DNA of 64,000 nucleotides from positions 1 to 64,000 of the forward strand of contig FTLJ01000219.1 in the NCBI GenBank assembly GCA_900155495.1. The letters are read 5' to 3'. A program made the translations under genes and the position numbers. A model generated the notes under the pieces. That model searched no databases. It was given only the letters and a program-made list of their open reading frames with translations, and was not told the origin of the DNA. This document shows, piece after piece, positions 35,165 through 47,712 of this stretch (its first letter is position 1; each line of letters starts with the position of its first letter). The DNA comes from Porogramme epimiltina. Taxonomy: Eukaryota > Basidiomycota > Agaricomycetes > Polyporales > Polyporaceae.

Positions 35165-36951
35165 ATGTCGCCAAAGGACCCGTCCGCACGGACGACCGTC
35201 GAGCAGACTCCGTTCGTGATCCCCGACTTGACCATCAAGGACCTCCTCTCCGCCATCCCGTGAGTCAACTCTATCCTATCTCCGTCTCCCCGCCTCTCAG
35301 TCCGTATGACGTCCACAGGGCCCACTGCCAGAAGCGGTCTGCGCTCAGGTCGTCGACCTACATGTGAGTCTCGCCCCCCTTCAACGCGTCCTTTGACGTG
35401 TCATCCCGCGTCGCGCTCATCCTCTGCCCCAGTGTCATGGATGTGGTCGTCATCGGTGGCTTTTACACTGCCGCCCGCTACCTCGACGCGCTCCTCACCC
35501 CAGAACACCTCGCGCTCCCCAGCCCCTACCTCTACACCGCTGCGAGCTTCTCCCTCTGGGCGCTCTACACCTTCTTTGTTGGCCTCTTCGCGACGGGCCT
35601 CTGGGTTATTGCCCACGAGTGCGGACACCAGGCGTTCTCGGAGAGCAAGACGATCAACAACGCCGTCGGGTGGGTCCTCCACTCTGCGTGAGTTCAAAAC
35701 TTTGTTGCCACCGCGCCCGCGCGCTGACCGCTGACGCTGGCATGTGATACAACCAACCCTAAATCGATAATACGCCCTCGTCATTCCCGTGGCTTCCTTC
35801 CGCCCCATTCATCGCTACCCAACCTCCGAATGTCCGCCGCGTAGCCTCGGTGTGCCCTACCACGCATGGCGGATTACCCACGCCCAGCACCACGCTTCGA
35901 CCGGGCATATGACGCAGGACCAGGTCTTTGTCCCGCGCACCCGCTCCCAGCTCGGCCTCCCGGCGTTCAACCCCGCTGGGGAGGACCTTGCCGGCAGCAG
36001 CGTCTCGCAGGAGGTCATGGACGAGCTTTACGAGGCTCTTGGCGACTCGCCCATTGGCGCCATTTACGGCTCCCTGCGCTACTTGGTCTGTATCCCCAAC
36101 CTTTCGCGTGCCGTACCGCTATCTAATCGCGCCTTTTCATAGATTGGCGGCTGGCCTGCGTATCTCATGGTCAATGCTTCCGGTCAGGCGCGGTACCCCA
36201 AGGGCACGAACCGTACGTATTCCACCGTCGCCTGCCCTGCGGGTTGTTGTGCTCAACGAGTGGCGCAGACTTTGACCCTTCGGCCATAATGTTCCGTCCC
36301 GACCACCGCCGCCAGCTCATTGTCTCCAACGTCGGCATCATGATCTGGGCTAGCGCTATTGGCATGGCCATCACGCAGTGGGGCTTCTTCGAGGTCTTCC
36401 GCGTCTACCTCATCCCCTACCTCTGGTAAGTCTCTTGTAACAACCGCCAACCCAAACCATTCTGTTTGCTCACCTCCGCTCCCAGGGTCAACCACTGGCT
36501 CGTCCTCATCACGTTCCTCCAACACACCGACCCGCTCCTGCCGCACTACCGCGCGTCCGAGTTCACCTTCCCGCGCGGCGCGCTCGCGACGATGGACCGC
36601 TCGCTGCTCGGCAACCTCGGGCCCGTCATGGGCTGGCTCGGCGCGCTCGCGACGCACGGCATCTCCGAGACGCACGTCGCGCACCACGTGTCGAGCAAGA
36701 TCCCGCACTACCACGCGTGGGAGGCGACGGCCGCGCTCCGCCGCCTCTTTGCGCAGCACGGCATCCGCCTCCAGGGCCGCCCCGGCGGCTGGGGCGAGGT
36801 CTACCGCGTCTTCACGCAGTGCAAGTTCGTCGAGGACGAGGGCGACATCGTGTTCTACAAGAACGCGCACGGGCTCGCCGTCACGCGCCCCGTGTTCGCG
36901 GACAACAGCGCGAGCGACTCGGGCATCGAGATCTTCGACAAGGACGCGTAG
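35165..36951 (+). CDS. FAD2: Delta-12 fatty acid desaturase
   Basis: A membrane di-iron desaturase that turns oleate into linoleate in the endoplasmic reticulum. Eight exons (35165-35259, 35319-35363, 35433-35687, 35845-36085, 36143-36212, 36269-36425 and 36486-36951 plus the joins they imply) give 442 residues in frame; as listed there are seven coding blocks. The three histidine boxes are present: HECGH in GLWVIAHECGHQAF, HAQHH in WRITHAQHHASTGHM, and HVAHH in ISETHVAHHVSSKIPHYHAW. Hydrophobic segments flank them (VMDVVVIGGFYTAARYL, LYTFFVGLFATGLWVI, IMIWASAIGMAIT). The second box has Ala-Gln where many homologues have other residues, and the spacing fits Delta-12 rather than Delta-9 enzymes. 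Delta-15 activity cannot be excluded from sequence alone. Confidence 0.93.
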
Positions 36952-37837
36952 GCGTGTGTCCCCCTTGTCGTCCTCGGTCCTCGTTTCCCCCCACCCACCT
37001 ACACTCGCATCGCTTATCGTTCGCTGTCGCGTTTATGTCTCCCTCACCTCCCCTCACTTACGCTTTAATCCCTCCTGTACACGCCGCCTTCCACGCTACG
37101 TACGACACGACGTCACGCCTGGCCGATGACGGCAAAACCCCTCCCCAACCTACTAGACACCGGCTGTGTGTGCTGCCCTTCTCTCGTAGAACGCGGCGTG
37201 GCCGCTGTGCACCGCGTATTCGCTGGGGCAGTGGGCGGCGCGCCGGGGCGTGGAACGAGATAGAGACGAGATGTCTATTACGGTCGATAGGTTAGAGAGC
37301 GCAATAATGAATCGGAAGTTTCGAAAAAGGGAGACGTTTGGGGGATAATGTGGGCTCGTGGGTTTGCGCTCAGTGCAAAGACTCCCCGTACTTGGGACGT
37401 TCGGCGTCATCTGTACCGTGTGCGAAGGCGTGTTAACGTTGGGGAAGGCTGAAGGCGCCCACGATCAAATTTTGGCGGCGTACAGTGCCGTGCATCCATT
37501 TGGGTACCCATCCGCACAAGCAATTCGGACTTGACACGGTTGGTGGATACGATCAAGGACGTTGTGCCGTCACGCGCGTAAGGAGGATTTAAGGAATTTG
37601 TCATGGAACGAATACAGTGTACTGCCTAGATTTTGGGGATGGCATGTAGCATACGTCGTGATCGCTCCGGTCGGTCGTTCTGCAGGCTGAGGGCAAGGGT
37701 AGTGCGGGATGGCGTGGTTCATACAACAAAGCGGACGAAGAGAGTGAGAGCGTGCCCAATACTCCAGCAAAAACAGCCGTGCGCGACCGCCAGCCCAAGT
37801 CAAGCGGGGGAGCGGGGGTGTAGAAGAGGCGAGCCGC
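36952..37837. other. convergent 3' region
   Basis: About 890 bases between the desaturase (+) and eS19 (-) stops. No gene seen. Confidence 0.5.
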
Positions 37838-38593
37838 CTACTCCTCGTCCTCCTCTTCCTCCTCCTCTTCCTCTTCCTCGTCCTCCTCCTCCTCGCGCGC
37901 GGCCTCGACGACGGCGGTCGCGATGCGGTCGAGGTCACGCTGGCCGTCCTGCGAGATGCGGCGGCCGCCGTTGTCGGTCTGCTCGAGCACGCCGATCTTC
38001 TCGAGCGACTGGCAGATCTTGCGCTGCACGGACGCGGAGCAGTCCGCGTGGTGCGAGGGACGGTTGCCGCGGCGGTTGCGGCCACCGTGGAGCTTCGTCA
38101 GGGCGCCGATGCCGACGTCTTTCCGGAGGTAGATGTGTCTTGCGATCGCGGCTGGTAGGGCGAAGGACATGGATGCAACGGACGGTACGGGGTGCCAGGA
38201 TGTCGATCCAAGCAGGGCATGGGTAACCGGGTCGATTTTAGGTGAGTATCGAAGGGCAGAAGAGGGCAAGTTGTAGAGGGTTGCAGGATGATTGAAGGAC
38301 AAGGAATGGATATCGATATGTCAGGGACGAAATTCCACACATGTCTGGAGAGGTAGACGCACCGGCACGGACGTAGTACCAGTCAGGGTCGTAGGGCGCA
38401 AGCTCCTTGAAGGAGCCGGTTTTGACGAGGTCCACCCAGGTGGGCACCTCGAGCTTGCCCGATCGCTTGAGGTGGGAGGCGTATGCGGAGATGAAGGCCT
38501 CCGCGCTGCAGACGGGCCCGGCGTACGCTCAGCACCATGGCATACACGACGACGAGCGAGTGGGACGCACCTGATGTCACGTACGTTCGGCAT
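37838..38593 (-). CDS. RPS19: 40S ribosomal protein eS19
   Basis: A structural protein of the small subunit head, needed for 18S rRNA maturation. Three exons (38571-38593, 38363-38505 and 37838-38151) give 159 residues. The sequence runs [72 protein letters not shown] and [15 protein letters not shown], all matching the family. The core ends [14 protein letters not shown], where most homologues stop within a few residues. Here it goes on for about 18 Glu/Asp residues only, encoded by a CTC/TTC-rich stretch on the plus strand at about 37840-37895. The tail could have grown by repeat slippage. Confidence 0.95.
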
Positions 38594-39752
38594 TTTGGGT
38601 GGTCGGGACGAGAGGGGACGGGTTACCTTGAGGAGAGCGGCGGGCGCGGCGTTGGCGGCGGTTTGTGTGGATTGGGCGAGAGCGGCAAAATTGAGTTCGA
38701 AGCCAGACGGCCGGACTGTGCAGTTCTGGGCTTAGTCAGCAGCCCCAAATCGAGCGCCTGCTTGCCGTTCCCTCCTCGTTCCTCCCTGCCGTCTGCCAAC
38801 GAGTCCAAGGGGGGCATTAGATACCGTCCGCCATGTTGCGATCAAATCCTCACAAAAAGGCTAAGAGAATTCCTCCTCCCTGTTCCCTTGCACACCCTAC
38901 CTTGTTGTAGGTGTATCTGTCATATACGGCTGGGTACGAGTCTGGTGCGCGCGTCCTTAGCAGGCAGCACCGCCACCACGAATTCTCTGTCAGACACCTT
39001 GAACTTGAACTCGGATAGTCTTTGCTCGTCGATGTCGACCTGAGAACTGATTACAAGGCGCCCCCCTACTTATCTCTAGCATTGTTCTTCACAGACGGTT
39101 CAAAAGAAGAAGTATGCACTATTGGGTATCCACGCAAATTAGGCTCTCGTTGCTTTCAGTCGCCACCCTTTGCACCCGCTTTTCCTGGCATGTGGGGCAG
39201 TAATGGCAAAAGAGACAGACGCGATGCTTGAAGTAGCAAACAACATTTAGTGCGACATATCACTCGTCCAGAGTTAGGGGATGTACCCGCGTGGCCCTCT
39301 TCAGCGAACATTGAAATGCCTCGTAATGATACCAGTGTCAATCCTCCCGCGACCCGCGACTCCTTACACTCACCCTAAGTACCTTGCGTACTTTTTACTG
39401 ATTTTGCACATTCCACAACATCTAGTGCCGTTCCTTAGCCTGTGGAAAGTGTGGTGGCTTCGCAGTCATGCCCCAGGTAGTTGCACAATCAATGTCAGAT
39501 TATCGCACCCTGCACAGACCAAAGTTACGGGCAGCTAGTGAGCGAGGAGTATGTCGTAGCATTCACATTGCGTCGTACGAAAACCATATGTATGTATATT
39601 ACAACACGCGTGGGGGCGCCCCCTGTGCTTCAGTCTTCTCTAAAAAATCTACAGTCCGAGTCCGCGTTCCTTTTTATGATCCTCCCCTCCGTCTACTGTA
39701 GTGTCAGTTCGCCGGCGCAGCGACTGGTAAGATCGATAGCCGTCCTCGGCGC
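38594..39752. other. intergenic between eS19 promoter and PDC 3' end
   Basis: About 1.16 kb. The part next to 38594 is presumed eS19 promoter. No gene recognised. Confidence 0.5.
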
Positions 39753-42276
39753 TCAGAGCGAGTACTTGTTCGTCTTCCCGCTGAGCTCCGCCTGGACCTG
39801 GAGCGCGCGCGGCGCGTCGTGCATCTCCATGATGAGCTCGACGAGCTGGATCGTCTCCGCCGCGGCGAACTTGGGGTCGTCGAGCAGCGCAGAGAGCTCC
39901 TGCTTCGTGCGCACCGTGTACGACTTGGCGTTCTTGCCCTCCTCGCCGCCGAGCGTGTCGAGCAGCTGTGTCCATTTCCTGCGGAGGCGGAGCTTAGCAC
40001 TTGAAAGTGGAAGGGGATGGGATACGAAGGGAAACGCACCAGTTGGAGATGTCGTTGTACTTGCGCGTCTTGCCGTGCAGGTACCGCTCGATCGTGTACC
40101 CGCTGTTGTTGAGCACGAACACGATCGGCTTGAGACCCCAGCGCATCATGACCGACAGCTCCTGCACCGTCAGCTGGCTGTAGAAATCAACCCAATTAGT
40201 CTTTATACTCGCCACTAGATGCCGAAAAGAATACGCACATGGAGCCATCACCGATGAACAAGATCGTCCTGTTCATCCCGCAGTCCAAGCCCGCAAACGC
40301 CGCGCCGAGCGTGCTGCCGACCGTCCAGCCGATCGAGCCCCACAGGATCTGGCTGACGTACACCGCGCCCGAGGGCAGCGGCACGTCGAGCACGCCGAAG
40401 CTCGACGTGCCCGTCTCGGCGACGACGATGTCCTTGGAGCGGAAGAACTGGCCGACGCGCGGCCAGAGCCACGAGTGCGAGATGATCTCGTTGTCCTCCT
40501 CCGGCACGGGCAGCGTGAACTTGGGCACCTCGAGCAGCGACGCGCCCTCCTTGAACGACTGCAGGCGCGCGGTGAGCTTGGGCAGGAGGCGCTTCATGCC
40601 GATGCCCGGGAAGCCCGCGAACTGGACGCGCGTGTGGTCGGAGTGCAGCTGAGAGACGGGGGTATGGGTCAGCACGGTAGAGCGCTCGTAGGCAAGAGGT
40701 ACACACTTCAATGGTGCGTTGAGTGGGGATGTGGTAGGTGAAGTTGCCGGTGTTGAAGTCGCTCTTCAAGCCGCCGATCGAGATAATGAGTTTCGCGCTC
40801 TCGACCTTTTCCCTGACCGTGTCGCGGGAGATCGACCCGACGTAGATCTAGATTCCGTATTCCGCGATTAAGTCCGCGAAAGCACAGCGACGGTCTGGAA
40901 CACTTACGCCTCCGTACCGCTCGTACGTCTCGTCCACGGTCGTCTTGCCCATGGGCGCCGAGTAGACGGGGAAGCCGGTGAGCTTGTAGAACTCCTCGGC
41001 CTCCTTGCGGACACCGTGACGGACAGCGCAGGCGTCGACGAGGACGATGGTCTCGTCCCGCGACTGCTCGACGAGCTTGACGATCTCATCGAGCACAAAC
41101 TCCTCCGTCTCGTGGTCGTTCTCTGGCGGCTCGACGCTGAGAGGCGTCCTAAGGCGGGAGCCAGAAATCCGCTCGTACGCCAAATCAGTGGGGATACCGA
41201 GGTACGCCGGTCGTGCCTGACGTCGAACATCAATCTATAACGCCTACGCCAGACGTCTTTGACGATGCTAACCTTTACAAGACATTGTGTGAGGACGCGG
41301 TCGATCTCGGCCGCGGCGGTGTCTTTCGAGGTGAGGGAGGCCTGAGCGATGGTGAATTGTTCTGATGCGATGTAGTACGCGTCATATCTGTATTAACGTT
41401 AGCATACAGTGAGGTACGAGAATACTGTTGGACACGTACCGGCCATCTCCAAGGGTGTGGTGGAGCATGGGCTTCGCTTGCTGCTGAGCCGTGCTAGGAA
41501 CACCGACGATGTGGAGGACAGGGACGTGTTCCGAGAACGCTGGGTAGACACGAGCGTTAGCCACGACTAATCGGGCATAGACAGGCAACTTTATTCTCAC
41601 CTCCCGCGATACCGTTCATGGCGCTCAGTTCACCAACACCGAACCTGAATAAATCTTGAGAGGACGGCCGGAGAAAGCGAGGCGTACAACGTACGTAGTG
41701 AGGAGCACGCCGAGCGTGCCTTCGTTGACTCGCGCGTAGCCGTCAGCGGCGTACGCAGCGTTGAGTTCATTGCTGAAGGCAGGCGTTTAGCCGATCGGGC
41801 CCTTATCTCGCGCCCATACAAACAGCGAGCTCACCAGTCGCCGACCCAGTCGATCTTCGGGTGGTCCTCGACGAAATCCTAAGAAGCAAGCCGCGTACCA
41901 ATTAGCCGATGCGCGCGACGCGCCTACCGCGCGCAACCGAGGAAACGATGACGCACGAGGAAACCTGCACGGCAATGAGATAGCCCAGTCAGGACGAGAT
42001 CGCGCGGGTGCAATAGGCATCACTCACCGAGGTTGAAGTCTCCGGGGACGCCAAACATTTTCTGGAGGGGAACGCGGCGCGATCAGCTTTGGGACTCGAC
42101 AGGGGCGCGACGAGGGCAGCACTTACGGTGACGCCGAGCTGGACGAGCCGCTCGATGAGGTACTGGCCGACGAACATAGAGTCATCGGAGCCTGCGCCGC
42201 CCTTGACGGTCTGCAGCTCATGGCGGAGCTGCGCGACCTCGGCTTGAAGGGACGCGACGGCCTTGGTGGTCTGCAT
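39753..42276 (-). CDS. PDC1: pyruvate decarboxylase
   Basis: A thiamine-diphosphate enzyme converting pyruvate to acetaldehyde and CO2 in ethanol fermentation, cytosolic. Minus-strand exons carry CNELNAAYAADGYARV-type sequence (cofactor Glu), a PMLHHTLGDGRY block with the active-site His pair, the central domain (LVDACAVRHGVRKEA) and the TPP motif GDGSMQLTVQELSVMMRWGL ending NNSGYTIE. The C-terminus is TNKYSL with TGA at 39753. The start at 42276 gives MQTTKAVASLQAEVAQLRHE, a heptad-like stretch of about 30 residues before the usual N-terminal MFVGQYLIERLVQLGV. Roughly 600 residues in many small exons. Related phenylpyruvate or indolepyruvate decarboxylases share the fold, but the HH pair and overall match favour PDC. 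Confidence 0.92.
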
Positions 42277-42602
42277 CTTCTGTGCGATCTAGAGATCTGA
42301 AGATGAGGTGTGTAGTAGAGGAGCTGGTTGTGTGCTTGAGTTGGTTGGTGGTGAGGAGGGCGAGGAGGGCGCAGCGGAACGCTTATATACTAGGCTGGAT
42401 CGGGCGCGACAGGCGTGTGGACGGAAGAGATGGGAGGGACGGGGAGGCGCACGGTGCGGGTCGATCGGACGGACGGGGAACGAGGACGGCGAGTGCGGGA
42501 CTAGAACCGGGCAGGGCACACCCGCGGCCTGGGTGGGGTCCACTCGCCCGACGCTCCGACACATCTCAGCGAGCCCCCCCGCCCCCCGTCCTCCCAAGCA
42601 CC
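42277..42602. other. PDC upstream region
   Basis: About 330 bases upstream of the pyruvate decarboxylase start, presumed promoter. GC-rich, with no clear TATA box seen. Confidence 0.4.
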
Positions 42603-42992
42603 ATGACCTCCTCGATGACGTCTTCTCCTGCCCCTGCCCAATCAGCGGCCTTCCCGCCGTTCCATCCGCCCGTTCTATCCATCGACCCCAGCCTGCTTTG
42701 CCCTCGTCCTACCGCCGCCTCGCGCAGGGTCCTCCGTCCCCCGTCCGGTGTCAGACGCAGACGCGAAGATACGAGCCCGCGGCGGGATTATGGCGAGACT
42801 GCCACCCCTCGATCCAGCACGCCTTCGCGAGCCTCCGACCTTCTGGGCCCTCCGATATCGATGCACCAGTCTGGGCTCGGAGCGACGAGACCAGCAGTGC
42901 CACCCGCAACGCCGCCCGGTCTGGGCCTCGCCCATCCCAAAACCAAATTCTCAGCGCTCTCCCCACTTGACGCCCTCGCCCAATCAGAGTGA
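42603..42992 (+). CDS. possible small Pro/Ser-rich protein
   Basis: An ATG-started frame of 129 codons beginning MTSSMTSSPAPAQSAAF, rich in Pro, Ser and Arg, divergent from the pyruvate decarboxylase gene. It has no domain I recognise and no strong sign of coding beyond being open; it may be the first exon of a longer gene or chance. Low confidence. Confidence 0.25.
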   Translation: MTSSMTSSPAPAQSAAFPPFHPPVLSIDPSLLCPRPTAASRRVLRPPSGVRRRREDTSPRRDYGETATPRSSTPSRASDLLGPPISMHQSGLGATRPAVPPATPPGLGLAHPKTKFSALSPLDALAQSE

Positions 42993-43634
42993 CACATCCG
43001 CGTCCCTCGTGCGTTCCTTCCCGAGTCGTCCAACGCACGCAAGAAAGTACAGCACCGGTCCCCAAGGATGGAAACGGGCACCGCCTCGTGGCAACCAGGA
43101 CCGGTCTCAGCCGGCACCCGGGCGACCTCGAGTGCGCTTTCGCCCGCAGAACTCAACGTTTAGAGATGATCATGACTGCCCGACTGCGGGCAAGAAGAAT
43201 ACAGATGCGAGCATGATGCGGGGGCGATCGATTGAGAGCGGAAGCCTAGCTAGCGTCGTGAGAGGTCGTGCAGCGTGATAGCGGAGAAGCCTATGTAAGT
43301 GCTACGAGAAGTCATACTTCGGCGAAGAACGATGGATGTGGCACAATAGACGGGGTAGGCGTAAGTAAGCAAACATCATCTGCTGTCCGGGTATAGCAGA
43401 AAGACAGGTAAACGGGCCCGCGTCGGGGCGAAACGGTCCTTGTGGTAAGTACTGACGAGCAAGAGTAATGGCGGCCGATAGCGATGACGACGGTGGTGGA
43501 ATGCGTCGGCCGTTCTAAGTCCGGGAGAGATAAAAAAAGGTGCTCGGGCGTACGATCTGCGATTAGGGCCGCCGGGGCTGCAGAGCAAGGACGCTTGCCC
43601 GCCCGGGTGCGACGCGACGTCCCGGGCGAGCTGT
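42993..43634. other. intergenic
   Basis: About 640 bases after the possible small frame and before the stop of the GPI-anchored protein gene. No supported gene. Confidence 0.4.
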
Positions 43635-45182
43635 CTATGTTGATAATGATAGTGCGAACGAGGCGACGAGCAGTGCTGCGGAGAGGAGCCATGTCGGGCT
43701 CGACGGTGATGGTAGGGAGCCACTGTTCCAAGCCATGTTATGATCAGCCCCTGCACCTCGGAAATACGACGTAGCATGTGCGCACCTCGACTGTGCTGGC
43801 GGGGTCGCGGTGATCTTGATGGTGAGCACAGCAACCAAGCCGTCGACGGCGAGGACGCCGTCCCCGCCGACGGTCGACGCGTGGTTCAGCCCGTCTGTGT
43901 CATTTTGGAGAATGCCAGATAGGTAGAGCGCGTCTGTTTGGTAGGTGTAGTTGCCGAATGATGTTGACCCAGAGTAGGTCGTGCCATTTGTGAGGTTCAG
44001 CGTCGGGATTAACGATGATTGTGCTGTCGCGTTCCCGACGAGCCAGTCACTGTAACAAAGTTAGCGATGAGCGACGGTTCGCGCATGATGCTCCACGGGC
44101 GTTACTGACCGACCAAGGTTGTACCTGAAATTTTGTGTCAGTACAGGATTCAGGAGCATGAATAGAATACAAACGCTCACCCATTGAACACAATATCATG
44201 GCCAACTAAGAATAGCCCTCTATGAATACACACGACCCCATATCACCGCAAACGAAAATACGCACACTGGATGGGCTTCTCGTATGAAGTAGCCAGGAAA
44301 TATGCCCCGCTAGCAAACCCAGGTCAGCCGGGCCAGGTCACAAGGCGGGACCAGACCGTGCACCATACCTATCTGCGTTGTCTCCGTCCTGGACCCAGTA
44401 CCGGAAGTGGTTGCCACCCTTGATGGTCTCTTGGCACGTCCCCAGCTGGGGGTCGCCGTAATCCCACCGAAGCTCAGACGTCTCGTTCTCTGCCCCAAGG
44501 AAACGCGCGAACGCACGGCAAGTCAGCGGCGCCGCACGGGCCAAATTAGACCGCCTCACGTACTCGTGCCATTTCCGTCGCCAAGATTGGCCGTTTGAGC
44601 GTCGCCGGCGTGCTGCCCCAAACATTCGGACGCAAAGCCGACGGACCTGTGCGCACAACCCCCGAACCGGGATTCGTTGAGCATTCTGCCCTGCCCTGCG
44701 CCGCCCCCGACACCGCGAGAGACGGCGAGTCGCCTCGGGGGAAGAGTACTCACAACATGTAATTCCTGAAGCCGCCATTCTCCTCCGAGTCGACGAGGAC
44801 GGCCTCGTCCGAATTGCCGGAGATGATCACGTTGAGCGGCTCTCCAAGCCCCCCAGTATTGGGCGCCACCTGTGTGCGCAGGCAGAGGTTGAGTTCGCAG
44901 CTCGACGTGCTCGCCCGGACGCCCGAGAGCGCGCGTGGGCGCCGGGGTGAGGTAAGGGTGTCAAGAGAGATCGGCACGCACCGTGAGCATCTTGCCCCCG
45001 CTGTCGGTTGGGTCGTAGAAGCCTGCGGCGGGGACGGAGCGGCGCCGCCAGAGCGGGCTGGGTGTCCGGACTTGGTGGGGGTCGAGCGAGAGCGCGAGGG
45101 CGGGCGCGCAGAGGAGGAGCACGGTGAGGGCGGCGGCCGTTGCGCTCGCCGGTCTTGTTGGTGACGACGACGAAGAAGCCAT
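43635..45182 (-). CDS. GPI-anchored secreted protein, function unknown
   Basis: Minus-strand exons begin with a signal peptide (MASSSSSPTRPASA, then TAAALTVLLLCAPALALS) and continue GFYDPTDSGGKMLT, GEPLNVIISGNSDEAVLVDS, SVGFASECLGQHAGDAQTAN, ELRWDYGDPQLGTCQETIKG and NHFRYWVQDGDNAD, then DWLVGNATAQSSLIPTLNLT with N-glycosylation sites. The last exon gives QSSGSLPSPSSPT and a hydrophobic end WLLSAALLVASFALSLST, a typical GPI-attachment signal. Stop TAG is at 43635. Similar proteins are, from memory, common in mushroom genomes and uncharacterised; no catalytic motif is evident. Likely a cell-surface or wall protein. Exon ends are mostly inferred. Confidence 0.78.
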
Positions 45183-47712
45183 GTTGGTTGACAAGCACGG
45201 GGGTGGGGGAAGAGTCGGGGGTGCGTGCGGGTGCGTAGGGTGTGTGTGGTGAAGGAAGGAGAGGGCGCAAAGGAGGGTGAAGTAGGCGTCGACGGAGCGG
45301 GAAGCGGTAAGAGGGAGACCGCTCGGCAGGACGCTCTCTCAAGAGCAAGCGAGAGAAGCGAGAGCTTGCACGATGCCGGATCGGGCACCGCACCCGCCAT
45401 GCGCCCCTTACGTCAGCACAATTAATAGAACAACCCCCCGACCTCATGCGTGCCGCGCCCAGGCGCCCGCCTCGGCTCTCCTCTCCGCCCCCCTCGCGCA
45501 CCACCTCCTCCCCGCCAGCGGCGCCGCGCGATGTCATAGCGGCCCACGTCGTGTTCTAATCTATGCGCTACGCGGTCACTGCAAGGCTATCGGACGCCCT
45601 TGCGCCCCGCGCACCTGCTCGCGCGGGGCGAACGGATCCCTGAGGCCGCCATCCGCAGCGCCGCCGCTTCCCGAGGCCAAACGCGTCTCGCTGCGCCCCG
45701 CGCGCAGCCGCTCCCCACGCTCCCTGACGCCTTCTATTCTCCGGCGTGGAGGATTTACCACAATGCGCTGTACCGCCCCCGACGTCGACGGCGTGCCGGC
45801 TGAAGGAACGGGCGTGGTGGATGGGTATGCGTTGGGCGGCATGGCGTACGCGGGCACGAAGACAAGGGCAGGCGCCGCTGGGCGTACGTACGCCGTTTCG
45901 AGGTGCGCGGGGGATACAACGTGCACAGCTTGCTGGCTATTTTCTGGGGAACAATGCGAGGGCCTTGGGGGGAGTAACCGACGAGGTCGTACCGTTCGTT
46001 GTTCCTGATCGCCTAGCCCCAAGACCGCCCTCAGCTTCTCGACTCGAACCGAAATACGACGCCCATGCGTGGCGCCATGTCCGCCGCGCGAGCCGCCGCG
46101 TCGTTGCTTATTCTTGGCCCAGAGCGCGCTTTCCTCTCGGCGACCTTGTCTGGCTTTTCATGTGTCCCGACGGTCGACGTCGTTGTCGTCATGCCACGCC
46201 GCGCAGCGAACTCGTGGTTCGAGGCGCCACGTATAATGACAATGAGGACGGAGACGAGGACCGCGCCTGCTGTGGTATGTCGTCCGACAAGTACGGCGCC
46301 GGAACCTGTGCAGGGACAAAAGGTAGAGGGGACTCGGTGAGAATGGCCGAGATGTGCGCGTTCAGAGCCGTGTTGACGATTCTTGTTTCTAGGATGCGAG
46401 AGTTTGGGCACGGCGCACGAGGGCGTTGGAAGCAGTTATCAATATATATGCGGTCGCTACGTGACTCGTGCTATCCCCAGGATCCGATGCTGCGTGGGGG
46501 CGTCTTTCACGACAGGGCGCAGGCGGGACCGCAGACACAGCGTCTGAGCGAAAAGCGTACAAGTGTACCGCGCCCACTGTGCCCACCGTGTGCGCGTCGT
46601 TCAAAGTCATCCGGGGTGCGAAGGACTTCCGCGAGGCTCTGAGACCCTACCTTTCGCTGTTCATCGACGACCCCACCGGTTGCCTGTGTACTCGCCATAC
46701 ACCGTGCATCGCCGCAGGTTCCTTCTTCACCTTTGTGTTCTGAGCGCGGTAAGGCCTGCTGCACCCGATGTTGGTGGGCTTCTGGGCTGGGGGCTCACAG
46801 GAGATACTGTGTTGTACCTTTCGTACCTCTATTTGAACTTACCGGGGACTGTGAGGCAGTCAACCCGGTTCCCCGCTTCACGTGATCGTCCTGCCAGTGG
46901 ACTCTTCGCATCGCCCTTGTCCTGCGTAAGTCACCCTACGCAGACGTTAGCTTGCCTTGTTTGACTGACCGGACCGCTAGACAGACGCGTTATACAAAAT
47001 CGGCGCTTCTGCGCAGCGGGAAGCCCGAGGCCGGAAGTTTGAAGCACCCTCGCCGACGATGGGTGTGAGAGTGAGCAGGCAAACCCCCGAGACTGGGAGT
47101 TGGAGGCGGTGCGTATCTCTGCTACTGCATCCTAGATATCGAACTCCACTGATGCTTGCGGTGATGTAAGACCTTGTGAGAGTATGGGGAGTAAAACCTA
47201 AGAGCAACCTCTTGCGCAGTCTCGAAGTGTCAAGTAGCCGTCACGCGATTGAACTACGCACAGGTCGCGTGGAGGTTGCCGTTCTACTCAACGAAGTGGG
47301 CTACTCATGGGAGAATTGACAGCTAACGATCGGCGCAAGCCATGCAGAATGTCGACAGAACAAGCAACTGACCGCACCAACTCTGGACGTTGAAACTCCA
47401 AGCCTCGGGCTGGAAACTAGAGCTGGAAAAACCAATTCAATTGAACGAGCGCGGCGTGCAGACATGTGAACTCTTCCTCCTATCGTACGTACCTGGATCC
47501 TCTAATCAGTCACATCGTTCATGTTCACGTTCATCACGGGCCCAGCCTTTGCCTCACCACCGCTTCTGCGCCCGACCGCAGCTTCGCATTTCGCCGATCT
47601 GCAAACCATAAAGCACCCCCATTGCGAATGGAACGGTCCTTCGCCAGCCAGCCTCCCTTCCTACATCAACATCGCACATTTTCCCGCAAGCCAGCCCATT
47701 CCTACCTGTAAT
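45183..47712. other. 2.5-kb region without a supported gene
   Basis: Upstream of the GPI-protein gene the sequence is GC-rich. Several overlapping frames occur at 45576-46770 on both strands. One minus-strand frame (46031-46411) includes a hydrophobic stretch (AGAVLVSVLIVII) that could be a membrane segment, so a small spliced membrane-protein gene is possible, but I could not build one. From about 47300 the sequence is presumed promoter of the first DUF6534-like gene. Confidence 0.35.

Noticed and set aside
45576..46770. possible small membrane-protein gene
   Set aside because: Overlapping frames on both strands, one hydrophobic stretch, but no consistent exon chain or family match.
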